The position numbers were made by a program, and so were the translations under genes. A DNA stretch of 17,154 bases from Gammaproteobacteria bacterium (GTDB lineage Bacteria > Pseudomonadota > Gammaproteobacteria > UBA6429 > Thiohalophilaceae): positions 1 through 17,154 of the forward strand of contig JAADGZ010000230.1 of the NCBI GenBank assembly GCA_013152045.1. The letters run 5' to 3'. The notes under the pieces were generated by a model. The model saw only the letters and a program-made list of their open reading frames with translations. It did not search any database and was not told the DNA's origin. Positions within the stretch are counted from its first letter, which is position 1; every line of letters starts with the position of its first letter. Shown here one piece after another: positions 1 to 7,423 of this stretch.

Positions 1-187
1 CTATACATTCAAATATAACAATTTCCCTGCAAACATTAAAAATATACTAAAGTTAGATACTTAAGCACTCGAATCCTTTGCATAATTAGTAATGGCCAGA
101 ATATTGCTTTAGTGCATGCCTGCTTGATTATTTATAAAAATTGTAACGTTGCTATGTACGGCGTTGCCGTACCAGGGGAAATATGAC
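1..187. other. AT-rich leader upstream of the octahaem cytochrome gene
   Basis: This AT-rich stretch precedes the first gene and contains no convincing open frame. It presumably holds the promoter. I could not find a good pair of -35/-10 boxes with normal spacing. A TTGAT half-site near 124-128 has a poor second half, so I do not call an FNR/CRP-type operator. Confidence 0.4.
174..180 (+). promoter_or_regulatory. Ribosome binding site that fixes the octahaem cytochrome start
   Basis: The sequence AGGGGAA lies 7 nt before the ATG at 188. It decides in favour of that ATG over the in-frame TTG at 149, which would add 13 residues and has no Shine-Dalgarno sequence, and over the in-frame ATG at 221, which also lacks one. 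Confidence 0.7.
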
Positions 188-1684
188 ATGAAAACCATTG
201 CTGAATTCAGGCTATGCAGCATGACGCACAAAACCAGTGCAATGTTGATGGCTTTGTTTTTAAGTATTGTATGCCTGCAGTTTGTTCTTATCACGCCGGT
301 TGCCGCTAAAAACAAGGATAAGCCGGTAGAAATACTCAAGGGCTTCAAATACATGAGCAAGGAAAGTGCTCAGTGTGTGTCCTGCCACCGTGAAAAGACG
401 CCGGGCATCTATGCGATGTGGGGCGCATCCAAACATTACCGCGCCAATGTCGGCTGTTACGAATGTCACAAGGCCAAACCATCGGACAAAGATGCGATCA
501 AGCACAAGGATTTCACCATTTCGGTGATTGTCTCGCCGAAGGATTGCAGCCAGTGTCATGCGCGTGAAGTGAAGGAATTTGATGCCAGCCACCATGCTTC
601 GGCGGGTAATATTCTGGGTACGCTGGACAATGTGTTGGCCGATGTAGTTGAAGGTGCGCCATTGCTCAATGGCACTTCCCCGGTGGTGACTTCCGGTTGC
701 ATGGGCTGTCATGGTTCCATCGTACGGGTTGAGTCGGACGGCTCTTTAAATCCGGCAACCTGGCCTAATACGGGTATCGGTCGGATTAACCCGGACGGCT
801 CCAAGGGTGCCTGTTCGGCCTGCCATCTGCGTCACAACTTTGATGTGGAACAGGCTCGCCACCCGGATAACTGTGGTCGCTGTCACCTGGGACCGGATCA
901 TCCGCAGAAAGAAATCTATGAAGAGTCGGTGCATGGTGTCGCTTTCCGCGCCCATATCGATAAAATGAATATGGACTCAAGTAAGTGGATTCCGGGTGAG
1001 GACTACACCGCCGCACCCACCTGTGCCACCTGCCATATGTCGGCAACCAAGGATCTGCCGGTCAACCATGATATTGGTTCTCGTATTTCCTGGAACCTGC
1101 GTGCGCCGGTGTCGTTTAAGATTGACGCGAAAGCCAAAAAGGCAGGCAAGAAGGTCAAGCCCTGGCTGCAGCGGCGTAAGGATATGAAGTCCGTCTGCAC
1201 GGCCTGTCACGGGCGTAACATTGTCGACAACTTCTACGAACAGCTGGATTCCTTCGTGGAACTATTCAACGACAAGTTTGCGATTCCGGCAAAACAGCTG
1301 ATCACGGCATTGAAGAAAGAGAAGCTTATCGACTCAGTCAAATTCAATGACAAGATTGAGTGGACCTATTTCTATCTCTGGCATCATGAAGGTCGCCGCG
1401 CCCGTCACGGTGCCGCCATGTTGGCTCCCGACTATGTGCATTGGGAAGGTATGTTCGAAGTTGCGCATCGTTTCTATATGGAGATGGTGCCGGAAGTGAA
1501 GGATCTGATCGAGAAGGCGCGCCGTAAAGGTAACAACAAGGGTGCCGATCGGGTGCAGAAGGTACTGGATAGAATCCTTAACTCTAAGATGCATCGCTGG
1601 TTCATCGGCAAGAAGCCGCCTAAATCCTGGTCGCCCAGTGATGATGACAATCATGGCTTTAAGACCGAAAAGGTCAAAAAGTAA
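188..1684 (+). CDS. Octahaem c-type cytochrome, hydroxylamine-oxidoreductase (HAO) family
   Basis: This is a periplasmic multihaem redox enzyme of 498 residues from the ATG at 188. A long Sec signal peptide has its hydrophobic core at residues 20-40 and a likely cleavage after VAA. The mature part contains exactly eight CXXCH haem c motifs, whose first cysteines are at residues 63, 90, 120, 171, 209, 229, 279 and 337. It also has HAO-family landmarks: NHDIGSRISW near 293 and a helical segment with HHEGRRARHGA near 399-409 followed by DYVHWEG. In the family, haem 4 (CMGCH, 171-175) is the catalytic P460-type site. Relatives either oxidise hydroxylamine or hydrazine using a tyrosine cross-linked haem, or reduce nitrite or hydroxylamine without the cross-link. 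Candidate aromatic residues here are Y416, F423 and Y430; which one aligns with the cross-linking tyrosine needs an alignment. No C-terminal membrane helix is visible, so the product should be soluble. A lysine-rich stretch lies just before haem 8. The next gene probably supplies the quinone link. Family assignment is strong; substrate is unknown. Confidence 0.88.
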   Translation: MKTIAEFRLCSMTHKTSAMLMALFLSIVCLQFVLITPVAAKNKDKPVEILKGFKYMSKESAQCVSCHREKTPGIYAMWGASKHYRANVGCYECHKAKPSDKDAIKHKDFTISVIVSPKDCSQCHAREVKEFDASHHASAGNILGTLDNVLADVVEGAPLLNGTSPVVTSGCMGCHGSIVRVESDGSLNPATWPNTGIGRINPDGSKGACSACHLRHNFDVEQARHPDNCGRCHLGPDHPQKEIYEESVHGVAFRAHIDKMNMDSSKWIPGEDYTAAPTCATCHMSATKDLPVNHDIGSRISWNLRAPVSFKIDAKAKKAGKKVKPWLQRRKDMKSVCTACHGRNIVDNFYEQLDSFVELFNDKFAIPAKQLITALKKEKLIDSVKFNDKIEWTYFYLWHHEGRRARHGAAMLAPDYVHWEGMFEVAHRFYMEMVPEVKDLIEKARRKGNNKGADRVQKVLDRILNSKMHRWFIGKKPPKSWSPSDDDNHGFKTEKVKK

Positions 1685-1708
1685 AGCTTGAGTGTTATCG
1701 CTCATGCC

Positions 1709-1745
1709 CACACCCGCAGGCCGTTCCTGCGGGTGTGTTTCTTTA
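1709..1745 (+). terminator. Strong Rho-independent terminator after the octahaem gene
   Basis: A perfect 12-bp GC-rich stem pairs 1709-1720 with 1726-1737 around a 5-nt loop and is followed by TTTCTTTAAT. It lies 25 nt after the stop codon. It implies that the downstream b/c fusion gene has its own promoter or receives only read-through. Confidence 0.9.
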
Positions 1746-1815
1746 ATCAGCAGCAGAATTGACGGCTGGCGTTTATCAGAAGCCTATTTCTGCATAACAC
1801 ATAAAAATATCTGAC

Positions 1816-3750
1816 ATGTTGAAGAAAATCATTGTTCTTTTCTTTCTGCTGTTGCCTGTTATAAACCTTTTTGCCGCTGAGTTTTCAGATCGGGAATGTA
1901 CCGAGTGTCACGGGGTCAAGGGCTTTGCTGTGCCCATGGGAGAACATGGGGAGTCTCGCAAACGTTCACTGGACATTAATGTTTCTGCCCTGCGGGATAG
2001 TGCGCATGGCAAACTGAAGTGTGTGGAATGTCATCGCGGAATTAAAAAACTGCCGCATCGCAAGGAAAAACTGGAAAGCGTTGATTGTGTAAACTGTCAT
2101 ATCGATAGCGCCAAAACGTTAACCGATGGGCGTGACTGGCGTGGTCTTAAAAAGGCACGCAAGCAACGAAAATCAGAAGTGCTGATTAACACTGAGCGTT
2201 ATACCCATTCTGTTCATGCAGATACCAAAGTAAAGAACAATGCTAATTGTGCCGCTTGTCATACAGCGCACTATGTTTATAAATCCACTAATTCGAAAGC
2301 CACCACCTATCGTGAAAATTCTCCCCAGATGTGTGGTGAATGCCATTACAAGGCGTTGCAGGAGTACAAACGATCGGTTCACGGCGCGGCCCTGAAAACG
2401 CCCTGGAAGGGCGATAGTGCGACCTGTTCAGATTGCCATTCTTCCCATGAAATTACCAAAAAAGAAAGTTTGACCGCCCATCGGGTGGTGACTAAAAACT
2501 GCGGCAACTGTCATAAAAAAGAAGTCGCCAGTTATATGACGACCACCCACGGACAATTAGCCTGGCACGGTAATAAGAACGTGCCGCGCTGTGTGGATTG
2601 TCACCGTGGCCACGACACACGCAAAATTGATGACCCAGTTTCAAAAGTCAGCAAACAGAATCGCTTAAAGACCTGTCGCGAATGCCATAAAGATGCCGGT
2701 GCCGGAATTATCAGTTACAAGGCGCATGGTAATACGCATGATTTTAAACGCTATCCGGGCATGTACGTTACCGGCAAGATTATGATCTATATTGTCGTGG
2801 CAGTGCTGATCTTTTTCTACAGTCATTCCATGCTCTGGTTTTACCGTGAATATAAGTCACGCGTCTTTGCCACCAGCACCAGCGATTCCCTGACTGTGCG
2901 TTATCGGGTCAAGCCGAAGAAAAAACACAGTGACGTGCATTTTCAGCGTTTTGCCTGGTACTGGCGTGTCAATCACTGGCTCTTGGCGGTCTCGGTTATG
3001 ACCCTGGTGTTTACCGGTATGGCCGTGATGTATGCGGATACGGGCTGGGCCGTGGCGGTAGTCAAGGCGGTAGGCGGTCCTGGCGTATTTGGCATTATTC
3101 ATCGCACGGCCGGGGTGATGTTCCTGTTGGCGGTGGTGGGGCATGGTGTAATTTTACTTTCGCGCTTGTTGAAAGATAAAAACTTCAAATGGTTCGGGCC
3201 AGATTCCATGTTGCCACGCAAGAAAGATTGGGATGATATGAAGGCGCAATTCCGCTGGTTCTTCGGCAAAGGCAAGCCGCCGCGTCTGGATCGTTTCACC
3301 TATTGGGAGAAGTTTGATTATTGGGCGGTATATTGGGGTGCCTTTGTTATCGGTACGTCGGGTATTGTGCTCTGGGCTTCACCGATTCTGCTACGTTTTC
3401 TGCCTGGCTGGGTATTTAATATTGCCTCGATCGCCCACGGCGTCGAAGCTTTTCTGGCCGTGACGACTTTGTTTGTGGTGCATTTCTTCAATAACCATTT
3501 CCGCCCAGCCAAATTTCCGTTGGATATCGTTATGTTTACCGGCAGTTGGGATCTGGAAGAGTTTAAGGAAGAACGGCCGCAGGAATACGAACGACTCAAA
3601 GCCAGTGGCGAACTAGAAAAACGGCTGGTGCCGCCGCCGTCCAGACGCGCCGTGATCATTTCGCATATTATTGGCTTTAGCCTGCTGACTATCGGTATCA
3701 GTCTGTTAATTATGGTCTTGATTGGTTTTAGCAACAGCGGTTTGACTTGA
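1816..3750 (+). CDS. CbcL-like fusion: nonahaem cytochrome c plus di-haem cytochrome b membrane domain
   Basis: This is an inner-membrane quinone-linked electron transfer protein of 644 residues. Residues 1-21 form a signal peptide. Residues 22-310 form a periplasmic domain with nine CXXCH motifs, with first cysteines at 28, 69, 91, 145, 173, 204, 229, 259 and 287. About six membrane helices follow (roughly 322-341, 384-406, 424-449, 502-526, 534-558 and 612-637). The membrane part resembles the HydC/FdnI-type cytochrome b family, with likely b-haem ligands among H387, H429, H443, H541 and H556. Nine c haems fused to a di-haem b domain is the architecture described for Geobacter CbcL, an inner-membrane quinol oxidoreductase in extracellular electron transfer. 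Here the neighbour is an HAO-family enzyme, so the natural partner is probably that periplasmic octahaem protein rather than an outer-membrane conduit (inference). The ATG at 1816 gives a good signal peptide, but no clear Shine-Dalgarno sequence precedes it. Direction of electron flow is not decidable from sequence. Confidence 0.85.
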   Translation: MLKKIIVLFFLLLPVINLFAAEFSDRECTECHGVKGFAVPMGEHGESRKRSLDINVSALRDSAHGKLKCVECHRGIKKLPHRKEKLESVDCVNCHIDSAKTLTDGRDWRGLKKARKQRKSEVLINTERYTHSVHADTKVKNNANCAACHTAHYVYKSTNSKATTYRENSPQMCGECHYKALQEYKRSVHGAALKTPWKGDSATCSDCHSSHEITKKESLTAHRVVTKNCGNCHKKEVASYMTTTHGQLAWHGNKNVPRCVDCHRGHDTRKIDDPVSKVSKQNRLKTCRECHKDAGAGIISYKAHGNTHDFKRYPGMYVTGKIMIYIVVAVLIFFYSHSMLWFYREYKSRVFATSTSDSLTVRYRVKPKKKHSDVHFQRFAWYWRVNHWLLAVSVMTLVFTGMAVMYADTGWAVAVVKAVGGPGVFGIIHRTAGVMFLLAVVGHGVILLSRLLKDKNFKWFGPDSMLPRKKDWDDMKAQFRWFFGKGKPPRLDRFTYWEKFDYWAVYWGAFVIGTSGIVLWASPILLRFLPGWVFNIASIAHGVEAFLAVTTLFVVHFFNNHFRPAKFPLDIVMFTGSWDLEEFKEERPQEYERLKASGELEKRLVPPPSRRAVIISHIIGFSLLTIGISLLIMVLIGFSNSGLT

Positions 3751-3754
3751 ATAT

Positions 3755-3797
3755 CCGTTGGGTTTAATTCCCCGCTGCTGGCAGCGAAACCCATCGG
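3755..3797 (+). other. Nested inverted repeat in the 3' region of the b/c fusion gene
   Basis: Starting 4 nt after the stop codon, CCGTTGGGTTT (3755-3765) pairs with AAACCCATCGG (3787-3797), with one mismatch. Inside it a second stem, CGCTG/CAGCG, spans 3773-3786. The inner stem stacks directly on the 3' arm of the outer stem, leaving a 5'-side bulge. No U-tract follows, so it is not a simple intrinsic terminator. It could protect the 3' end of the mRNA or bind a protein. Confidence 0.5.
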
Positions 3798-3813
3798 CGG
3801 ATTACAACTTAAT

Positions 3814-3848
3814 ACCCCGCCCGCTTGCGGCGGGGTTATTTAGTGTTT
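3814..3848 (+). terminator. Rho-independent terminator after the b/c fusion gene
   Basis: ACCCCGCC (3814-3821) pairs with GGCGGGGT (3829-3836) around a 7-nt loop and is followed by TATTTAGTGTTT. The U-tract is imperfect but the stem is very GC-rich. It separates the b/c fusion from the CBS gene. Confidence 0.75.
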
Positions 3849-3903
3849 CAAATCAGGCTTTTTCTTTTTCTCTGTTTTTCCTGTCTGGATGTGCTATGAG
3901 TTA

Positions 3904-3926
3904 AAGGAGGCCACTTGAAGGAGATA
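3904..3926 (+). promoter_or_regulatory. Two tandem Shine-Dalgarno sequences before the CBS gene
   Basis: AAGGAGG at 3904-3910 and AAGGAGA at 3918-3924 both precede the ATG at 3931. The second, 6 nt away, is well placed for the CBS protein. The first is better placed for a TTG at 3915 that opens a 17-codon overlapping frame ending at 3968. A three-codon ATG-AGT-TAA frame also ends at the first site (3896-3904). Confidence 0.6.
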
Positions 3927-3930
3927 AGCC

Positions 3931-4371
3931 ATGATCAATGTTGGAAAACTACTGCAGATAAAAGGTAACGAAGTTTGGAATACGCATCCAGATGATAGCG
4001 TGTTTGAGGCGATGAAAATGATGCAGGAAAAAGGCATTGGTGCGTTGCCGGTGTTGCTGGAGGGACAGTTGATCGGTATGCTTTCCGAACGAGACTGTGC
4101 GCGGAAAATGATTCTCGATGAATTGCCGGCCAGGGAAACAAAAGTAAAGGTATTGATGACCCGTCAGGTTTACTACACATTTCCCGAGCAGGATGTTGAA
4201 ATTTGTCTCGCCATTATGAGCAAGCACCACATCCGTCATCTACCGGTAGTTGAAAATGAAAAAGTCCTGGGTTTGATCGCCATGGGGGATGTAGTCAAGG
4301 ATATTATTCTGGAACAGCAGGAGAAAATCGATCATCTTGAACATTATATCAGTTGGGAAGAATCCTACTAA
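3931..4371 (+). CDS. Stand-alone tandem CBS-domain protein
   Basis: The product is a 146-residue soluble cytoplasmic protein made of two CBS domains. CBS1 covers about residues 8-62 (ALPVLLEGQLIGMLSERD). CBS2 covers about 73-130 (VLMTRQV, then HIRHLPVVENEKVLGLIAMGD). A short polar C-terminal helix follows. In this family the paired domains form a cleft that usually binds AMP, ATP or a related adenosine ligand, letting the protein act as an energy or redox-state sensor on partner proteins. No catalytic domain is attached and the partner is unknown. It is well separated by a terminator from the upstream cytochrome genes, so a functional link to them rests only on proximity. It converges on pelG with a 56-nt gap. 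Family identity is secure; the biological role is not. Confidence 0.88.
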   Translation: MINVGKLLQIKGNEVWNTHPDDSVFEAMKMMQEKGIGALPVLLEGQLIGMLSERDCARKMILDELPARETKVKVLMTRQVYYTFPEQDVEICLAIMSKHHIRHLPVVENEKVLGLIAMGDVVKDIILEQQEKIDHLEHYISWEESY

Positions 4372-4406
4372 TACAAAAAATAATGCCTCGCAGTTTCAAT
4401 CAGGCA
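4371..4406 (-). terminator. Probable weak terminator of the pel operon
   Basis: Read on the minus strand, about 20 nt after the pelG stop, TGCCT (4406-4402) pairs with AGGCA (4388-4384) across a 13-nt loop and is followed at once by TTATTTTTTGTAT. The U-tract is good but the stem is only 5 bp, so efficiency is doubtful. Read-through would produce antisense RNA to the CBS gene. Confidence 0.35.
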
Positions 4407-4427
4407 ACTCAAAATGCGGCAAGTATT

Positions 4428-5849
4428 TTAGGCGGAAAAAAGAATATTAAGATTTATTGGCGGGAATTTTATGGCGCCCTGCAACATAAACGTCTCATAT
4501 TCCAGCCGGTTCATTTTGCGTGACAGCAATGCCAGCCCGACCAGGCTGGTTAATGCCATTGCCAGGGTAAAGCCGTAACCAAAAAAGGATGCGCCCAGTT
4601 GAATGCTGAGCCAGCTGAACAGAGAATTGCTCAACAAAAATAGCAGGCTGAGAAACAGGGCGATGCGGCGTCCATCAAGATAAAATAACACGTTCATAAT
4701 CGATAGTAATAATACCTGCACACTGACGCCAACCACGTCAATATAAAACAGTCGTACATAGAGCGGTGAAATACCAATTGCTTGCAGAATATCCTGTCCC
4801 CACAGCAAGAGTAAAACTACGGTAATCCCCTGTACCTTAAAAATTTCATAAATCCCCTGACGCGCGGTATAAATCATCCGATCTTTACGGTAATAAATAC
4901 GTTGCAGAGTGTCGCCTTCACGAATAGAGGTGTAGAACAGATCATACTGCTCGGCGAAATCGGCTTCCACGCGCACCAGAAAAACGGCCATACCCGGAAT
5001 AATCGAAAGATAAGCTAGAAAGATGGGCAGGTCGTAAATTAGGGAAGCTCGCAGTGGACCAATAATGAGCTGTGAGGTATCGGGATAAAACCAGAAAATC
5101 AGTTTGTCGGCCCAGATACCCAGGTTAAAGAAAAAGCCGGTAAAAATGAGGCTGATGAAAATCTGTTTTCGTTGTAGAAAATCGAAGGCAATCAACTGTT
5201 CGCCCGGATAGGTCTGGACAATGATAAACAGAAAACTGAACAAAAGAAAACTATGCCCAACCAGTACGCCGAACAACAGCCCATCCATACCGAATCCCAG
5301 TGTGGATAATGCCAGTGCAGAGATGACTGCAATGCTGTAACCGGCAAAAAAAAGGCCGACTATCAAGCGGTAGGCTTTCATGCTGGAAAGAAAAATGATC
5401 ACAATCCATAGATTGCAGAGAGCGACAAAATTAGCCAACATCAACAATCGGTAGGTCAGACTTTGCTCAAATAGAAAAGCTAATACCAGTGCGCCACTGC
5501 CACCAGCAACCAGTGTTGTCAGGCAAAGTGCGCCCAGCATGTTGGGCAGGATGATGGCTTTTTTCAGTTCAAACAGGCGGTCGGCAATGAAACGGGTGAA
5601 CATCAATTGCAAGATGCCGGTCAGCATCAGTGAAAAGGCCATCAGATATGTGACCGAGACCAGGAACTGTACAATTAAAACCTGTGGTGAGACCATGGTA
5701 TAACTGAGTATGCCAATCATCATCACGCCTAGAATAGACAGCACCCAGGGACCGGAACTGATTAAACCGGCAAAGCCATAGGCTTCCAGCAGGGAAAGCA
5801 AGGTGTCCTTTTCCAGTATGCGACGGATTTCAAAGCCGATGCCAGCCAT
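4428..5849 (-). CDS. pelG: PelG, Pel polysaccharide inner-membrane transporter (MATE/Wzx-like)
   Basis: The product is a polytopic membrane protein of 473 residues with about 12 hydrophobic helices over its whole length, slightly longer than the roughly 456 residues known in Pseudomonas. The N-terminus (MAGIGFEIRRILEKDTLLSL, then the FAGLISSGPWVLSILG region) is characteristic of PelG. In the Pel system PelG is thought to move the growing polymer across the inner membrane, in complex with PelD, PelE and PelF. The gene is last in the operon. Its ATG overlaps the pelF stop codon by one base (TAATG), so its translation is probably coupled to pelF. Assignment rests on N-terminal signature, topology and position next to pelF, which agree. 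Confidence 0.94.
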   Translation of the reverse strand: MAGIGFEIRRILEKDTLLSLLEAYGFAGLISSGPWVLSILGVMMIGILSYTMVSPQVLIVQFLVSVTYLMAFSLMLTGILQLMFTRFIADRLFELKKAIILPNMLGALCLTTLVAGGSGALVLAFLFEQSLTYRLLMLANFVALCNLWIVIIFLSSMKAYRLIVGLFFAGYSIAVISALALSTLGFGMDGLLFGVLVGHSFLLFSFLFIIVQTYPGEQLIAFDFLQRKQIFISLIFTGFFFNLGIWADKLIFWFYPDTSQLIIGPLRASLIYDLPIFLAYLSIIPGMAVFLVRVEADFAEQYDLFYTSIREGDTLQRIYYRKDRMIYTARQGIYEIFKVQGITVVLLLLWGQDILQAIGISPLYVRLFYIDVVGVSVQVLLLSIMNVLFYLDGRRIALFLSLLFLLSNSLFSWLSIQLGASFFGYGFTLAMALTSLVGLALLSRKMNRLEYETFMLQGAIKFPPINLNILFSA

Positions 5850-7423
5850 TAGTTGTGGGTCTCCTGTGCGGCCAGTCGGCGGTCACTTTCGGCCAGCGCC
5901 TTATCATAAATAGTTTTATAAGCATCAAACATCATTTTTTGGGTGTAATATTTTTCTACTCGTTGTCGGCCTGCCTGTTGAGCTTGATACCAGGCGGTCT
6001 CATCAGTAAGTAAGGATAGAGCTGCTTTGGCTGCTGCATCTGGATCGGCAATGGGCACCACCACGCCACTTGCGCCCAGCGCCTTGTCTTCATCACTCAT
6101 GCCGTAGATGAGTTCGCTGCAGGCGCCCACATTGGTTGCCAGGCAGGGCAGGCCAGAAGCATAGGCTTCCAGTATCACCAGTGGCAAGGCTTCACTGATC
6201 GAGGTTAATACCATTAAACCCAGTTGCGGTAGAATATCAGCGACATTTTGAAAACCAAGAAATTTGACGTTGTCGCTCAGCCCAAGGCCACTTACCATTT
6301 CCTTGCATTCGCTGACGTAGGTGGGATCTTCTTCTTCGGGGCCGATAATCCAGCCTTCAGCATCGGGTAGTTCATTACAGATGATACGCATCATGCGTAT
6401 ATAGGTTTTGATATCTTTGATCGGTACTACACGGCCGATTAAGCCCAGGATTTTTGGCACCCCCGGTTTACGTTTGGGGTATAAGGCATTGAGTTTCTCC
6501 AGGGCGATGCCATTGGGAATGACCTGTGTTTTCGCCACCTCTGCGCCATCATCGATCTGCCGACGGCGATTGCCCTCATACAGTGAAATAATAGGTTCAG
6601 AAGATTGATAGGTGAGCTTGCCAATCAGCTCAAAAAAGCGAATCCATAATTGGCGAATATAACCGACCTCTTCATGCAATGTACCGCTGACTTCATCTTC
6701 GGGATCGTGAATCCAGTCGGCCTGGGCGAGATCAATTTTTCTCTCTTTGGTGTAAATACCATGTTCGGTCAGGATATAGGGGTAGTTGCGTAACTGACTG
6801 ATAATGGTGCCCTGAAGTCCAGCGTAACCGGTTGAAACAGAATGCACGATGCGTACCTCAGGCATACTGCGGGCAATGTCTGCAAGTAGAAACAAGGGCG
6901 CATGCATGGTACGGATAGACCAGAAATAGTCGATAAATGACGGTTCGGTACAGAATTTATCGTAAAATTCGGTAATGATCGCCCAGGCTTCCTCACTGTA
7001 AAGAAAACTCTGGCGGGTGACGCCATCGGCGTTGCCGAGTTCAAAAAATACATTTTTCATCACCTTGATGTCAACATGCTCGCCTGTTTTGAATTGGCTG
7101 TGCATGGCCTTCATGGCGGCAAATGCCTGCGGGTTACCGGCCAGCGGGGTTGGGTGATGATCGTGATGCAGGTCCATTAAATAATGTTCCTGTAAATGGG
7201 TTACGTTGGCGGGTAGCTCATAGCGCATTTTTCCGTAATTTTCTTTTTGTCCACCAAGAAACACCAGTGCGAACGTATATTGTGGCAGACCGCTAATAAT
7301 TTGGTGTACCCAGGAGGAAACCCCACCGCGGACATAGGGGTAGGTACCTTCGAGCATCAGACCAATATCCGCAATTGGTTTTTTTTTCGCGGAAGCTGTT
7401 TTTTTATCCAGATTTATAGCCAA
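5849..7423 (-). CDS. pelF: PelF, cytoplasmic GT4 glycosyltransferase of Pel synthesis
   Basis: The product has 524 residues, is soluble, and has a GT-B fold of the GT4 family. The N-terminal signature ADIGLMLEGTYPYVRGGVSSW lies at about 18-38. LTEHGIYTKER is at about 218-228. The donor-site GRVVPIKD has basic residues R331 and K336, and the EX7E motif uses E411 and E419. The Pseudomonas enzyme polymerises from UDP-linked N-acetylhexosamine, and the Pel product is rich in GalNAc. The start is TTG at 7423, inside the end of pelE (10-nt overlap), with an AGGGGG Shine-Dalgarno sequence about 10 nt upstream. No in-frame ATG exists before the conserved region except M23, which would cut into it. 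Codons 7-8 and 13-15 form A7 and A9 runs that encode a lysine-rich, probably non-essential tail. Assignment is very secure; the exact start less so. Confidence 0.95.
   Translation of the reverse strand: MAINLDKKTASAKKKPIADIGLMLEGTYPYVRGGVSSWVHQIISGLPQYTFALVFLGGQKENYGKMRYELPANVTHLQEHYLMDLHHDHHPTPLAGNPQAFAAMKAMHSQFKTGEHVDIKVMKNVFFELGNADGVTRQSFLYSEEAWAIITEFYDKFCTEPSFIDYFWSIRTMHAPLFLLADIARSMPEVRIVHSVSTGYAGLQGTIISQLRNYPYILTEHGIYTKERKIDLAQADWIHDPEDEVSGTLHEEVGYIRQLWIRFFELIGKLTYQSSEPIISLYEGNRRRQIDDGAEVAKTQVIPNGIALEKLNALYPKRKPGVPKILGLIGRVVPIKDIKTYIRMMRIICNELPDAEGWIIGPEEEDPTYVSECKEMVSGLGLSDNVKFLGFQNVADILPQLGLMVLTSISEALPLVILEAYASGLPCLATNVGACSELIYGMSDEDKALGASGVVVPIADPDAAAKAALSLLTDETAWYQAQQAGRQRVEKYYTQKMMFDAYKTIYDKALAESDRRLAAQETHN

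Noticed and set aside
124..137. FNR/CRP-like box in the leader of the octahaem gene
   Set aside because: The left half TTGAT is good, but the right half (TATAA instead of ATCAA) matches at only two of five positions.
149..187. In-frame TTG giving a 13-residue longer octahaem cytochrome
   Set aside because: It has no ribosome site, whereas the ATG at 188 has AGGGGAA 7 nt upstream and gives a sensible signal peptide.
996..1210. Several open frames antisense or in other frames within the octahaem gene
   Set aside because: They are shadows of a confidently assigned gene in GC-biased codons; none shows a recognisable motif or ribosome site.
1759..1790. Sigma70 promoter for the b/c fusion gene based on TTGACG
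   Set aside because: The only TAT-containing -10 candidates lie at 19-20 nt spacing and match poorly, so I mention it but do not annotate it.
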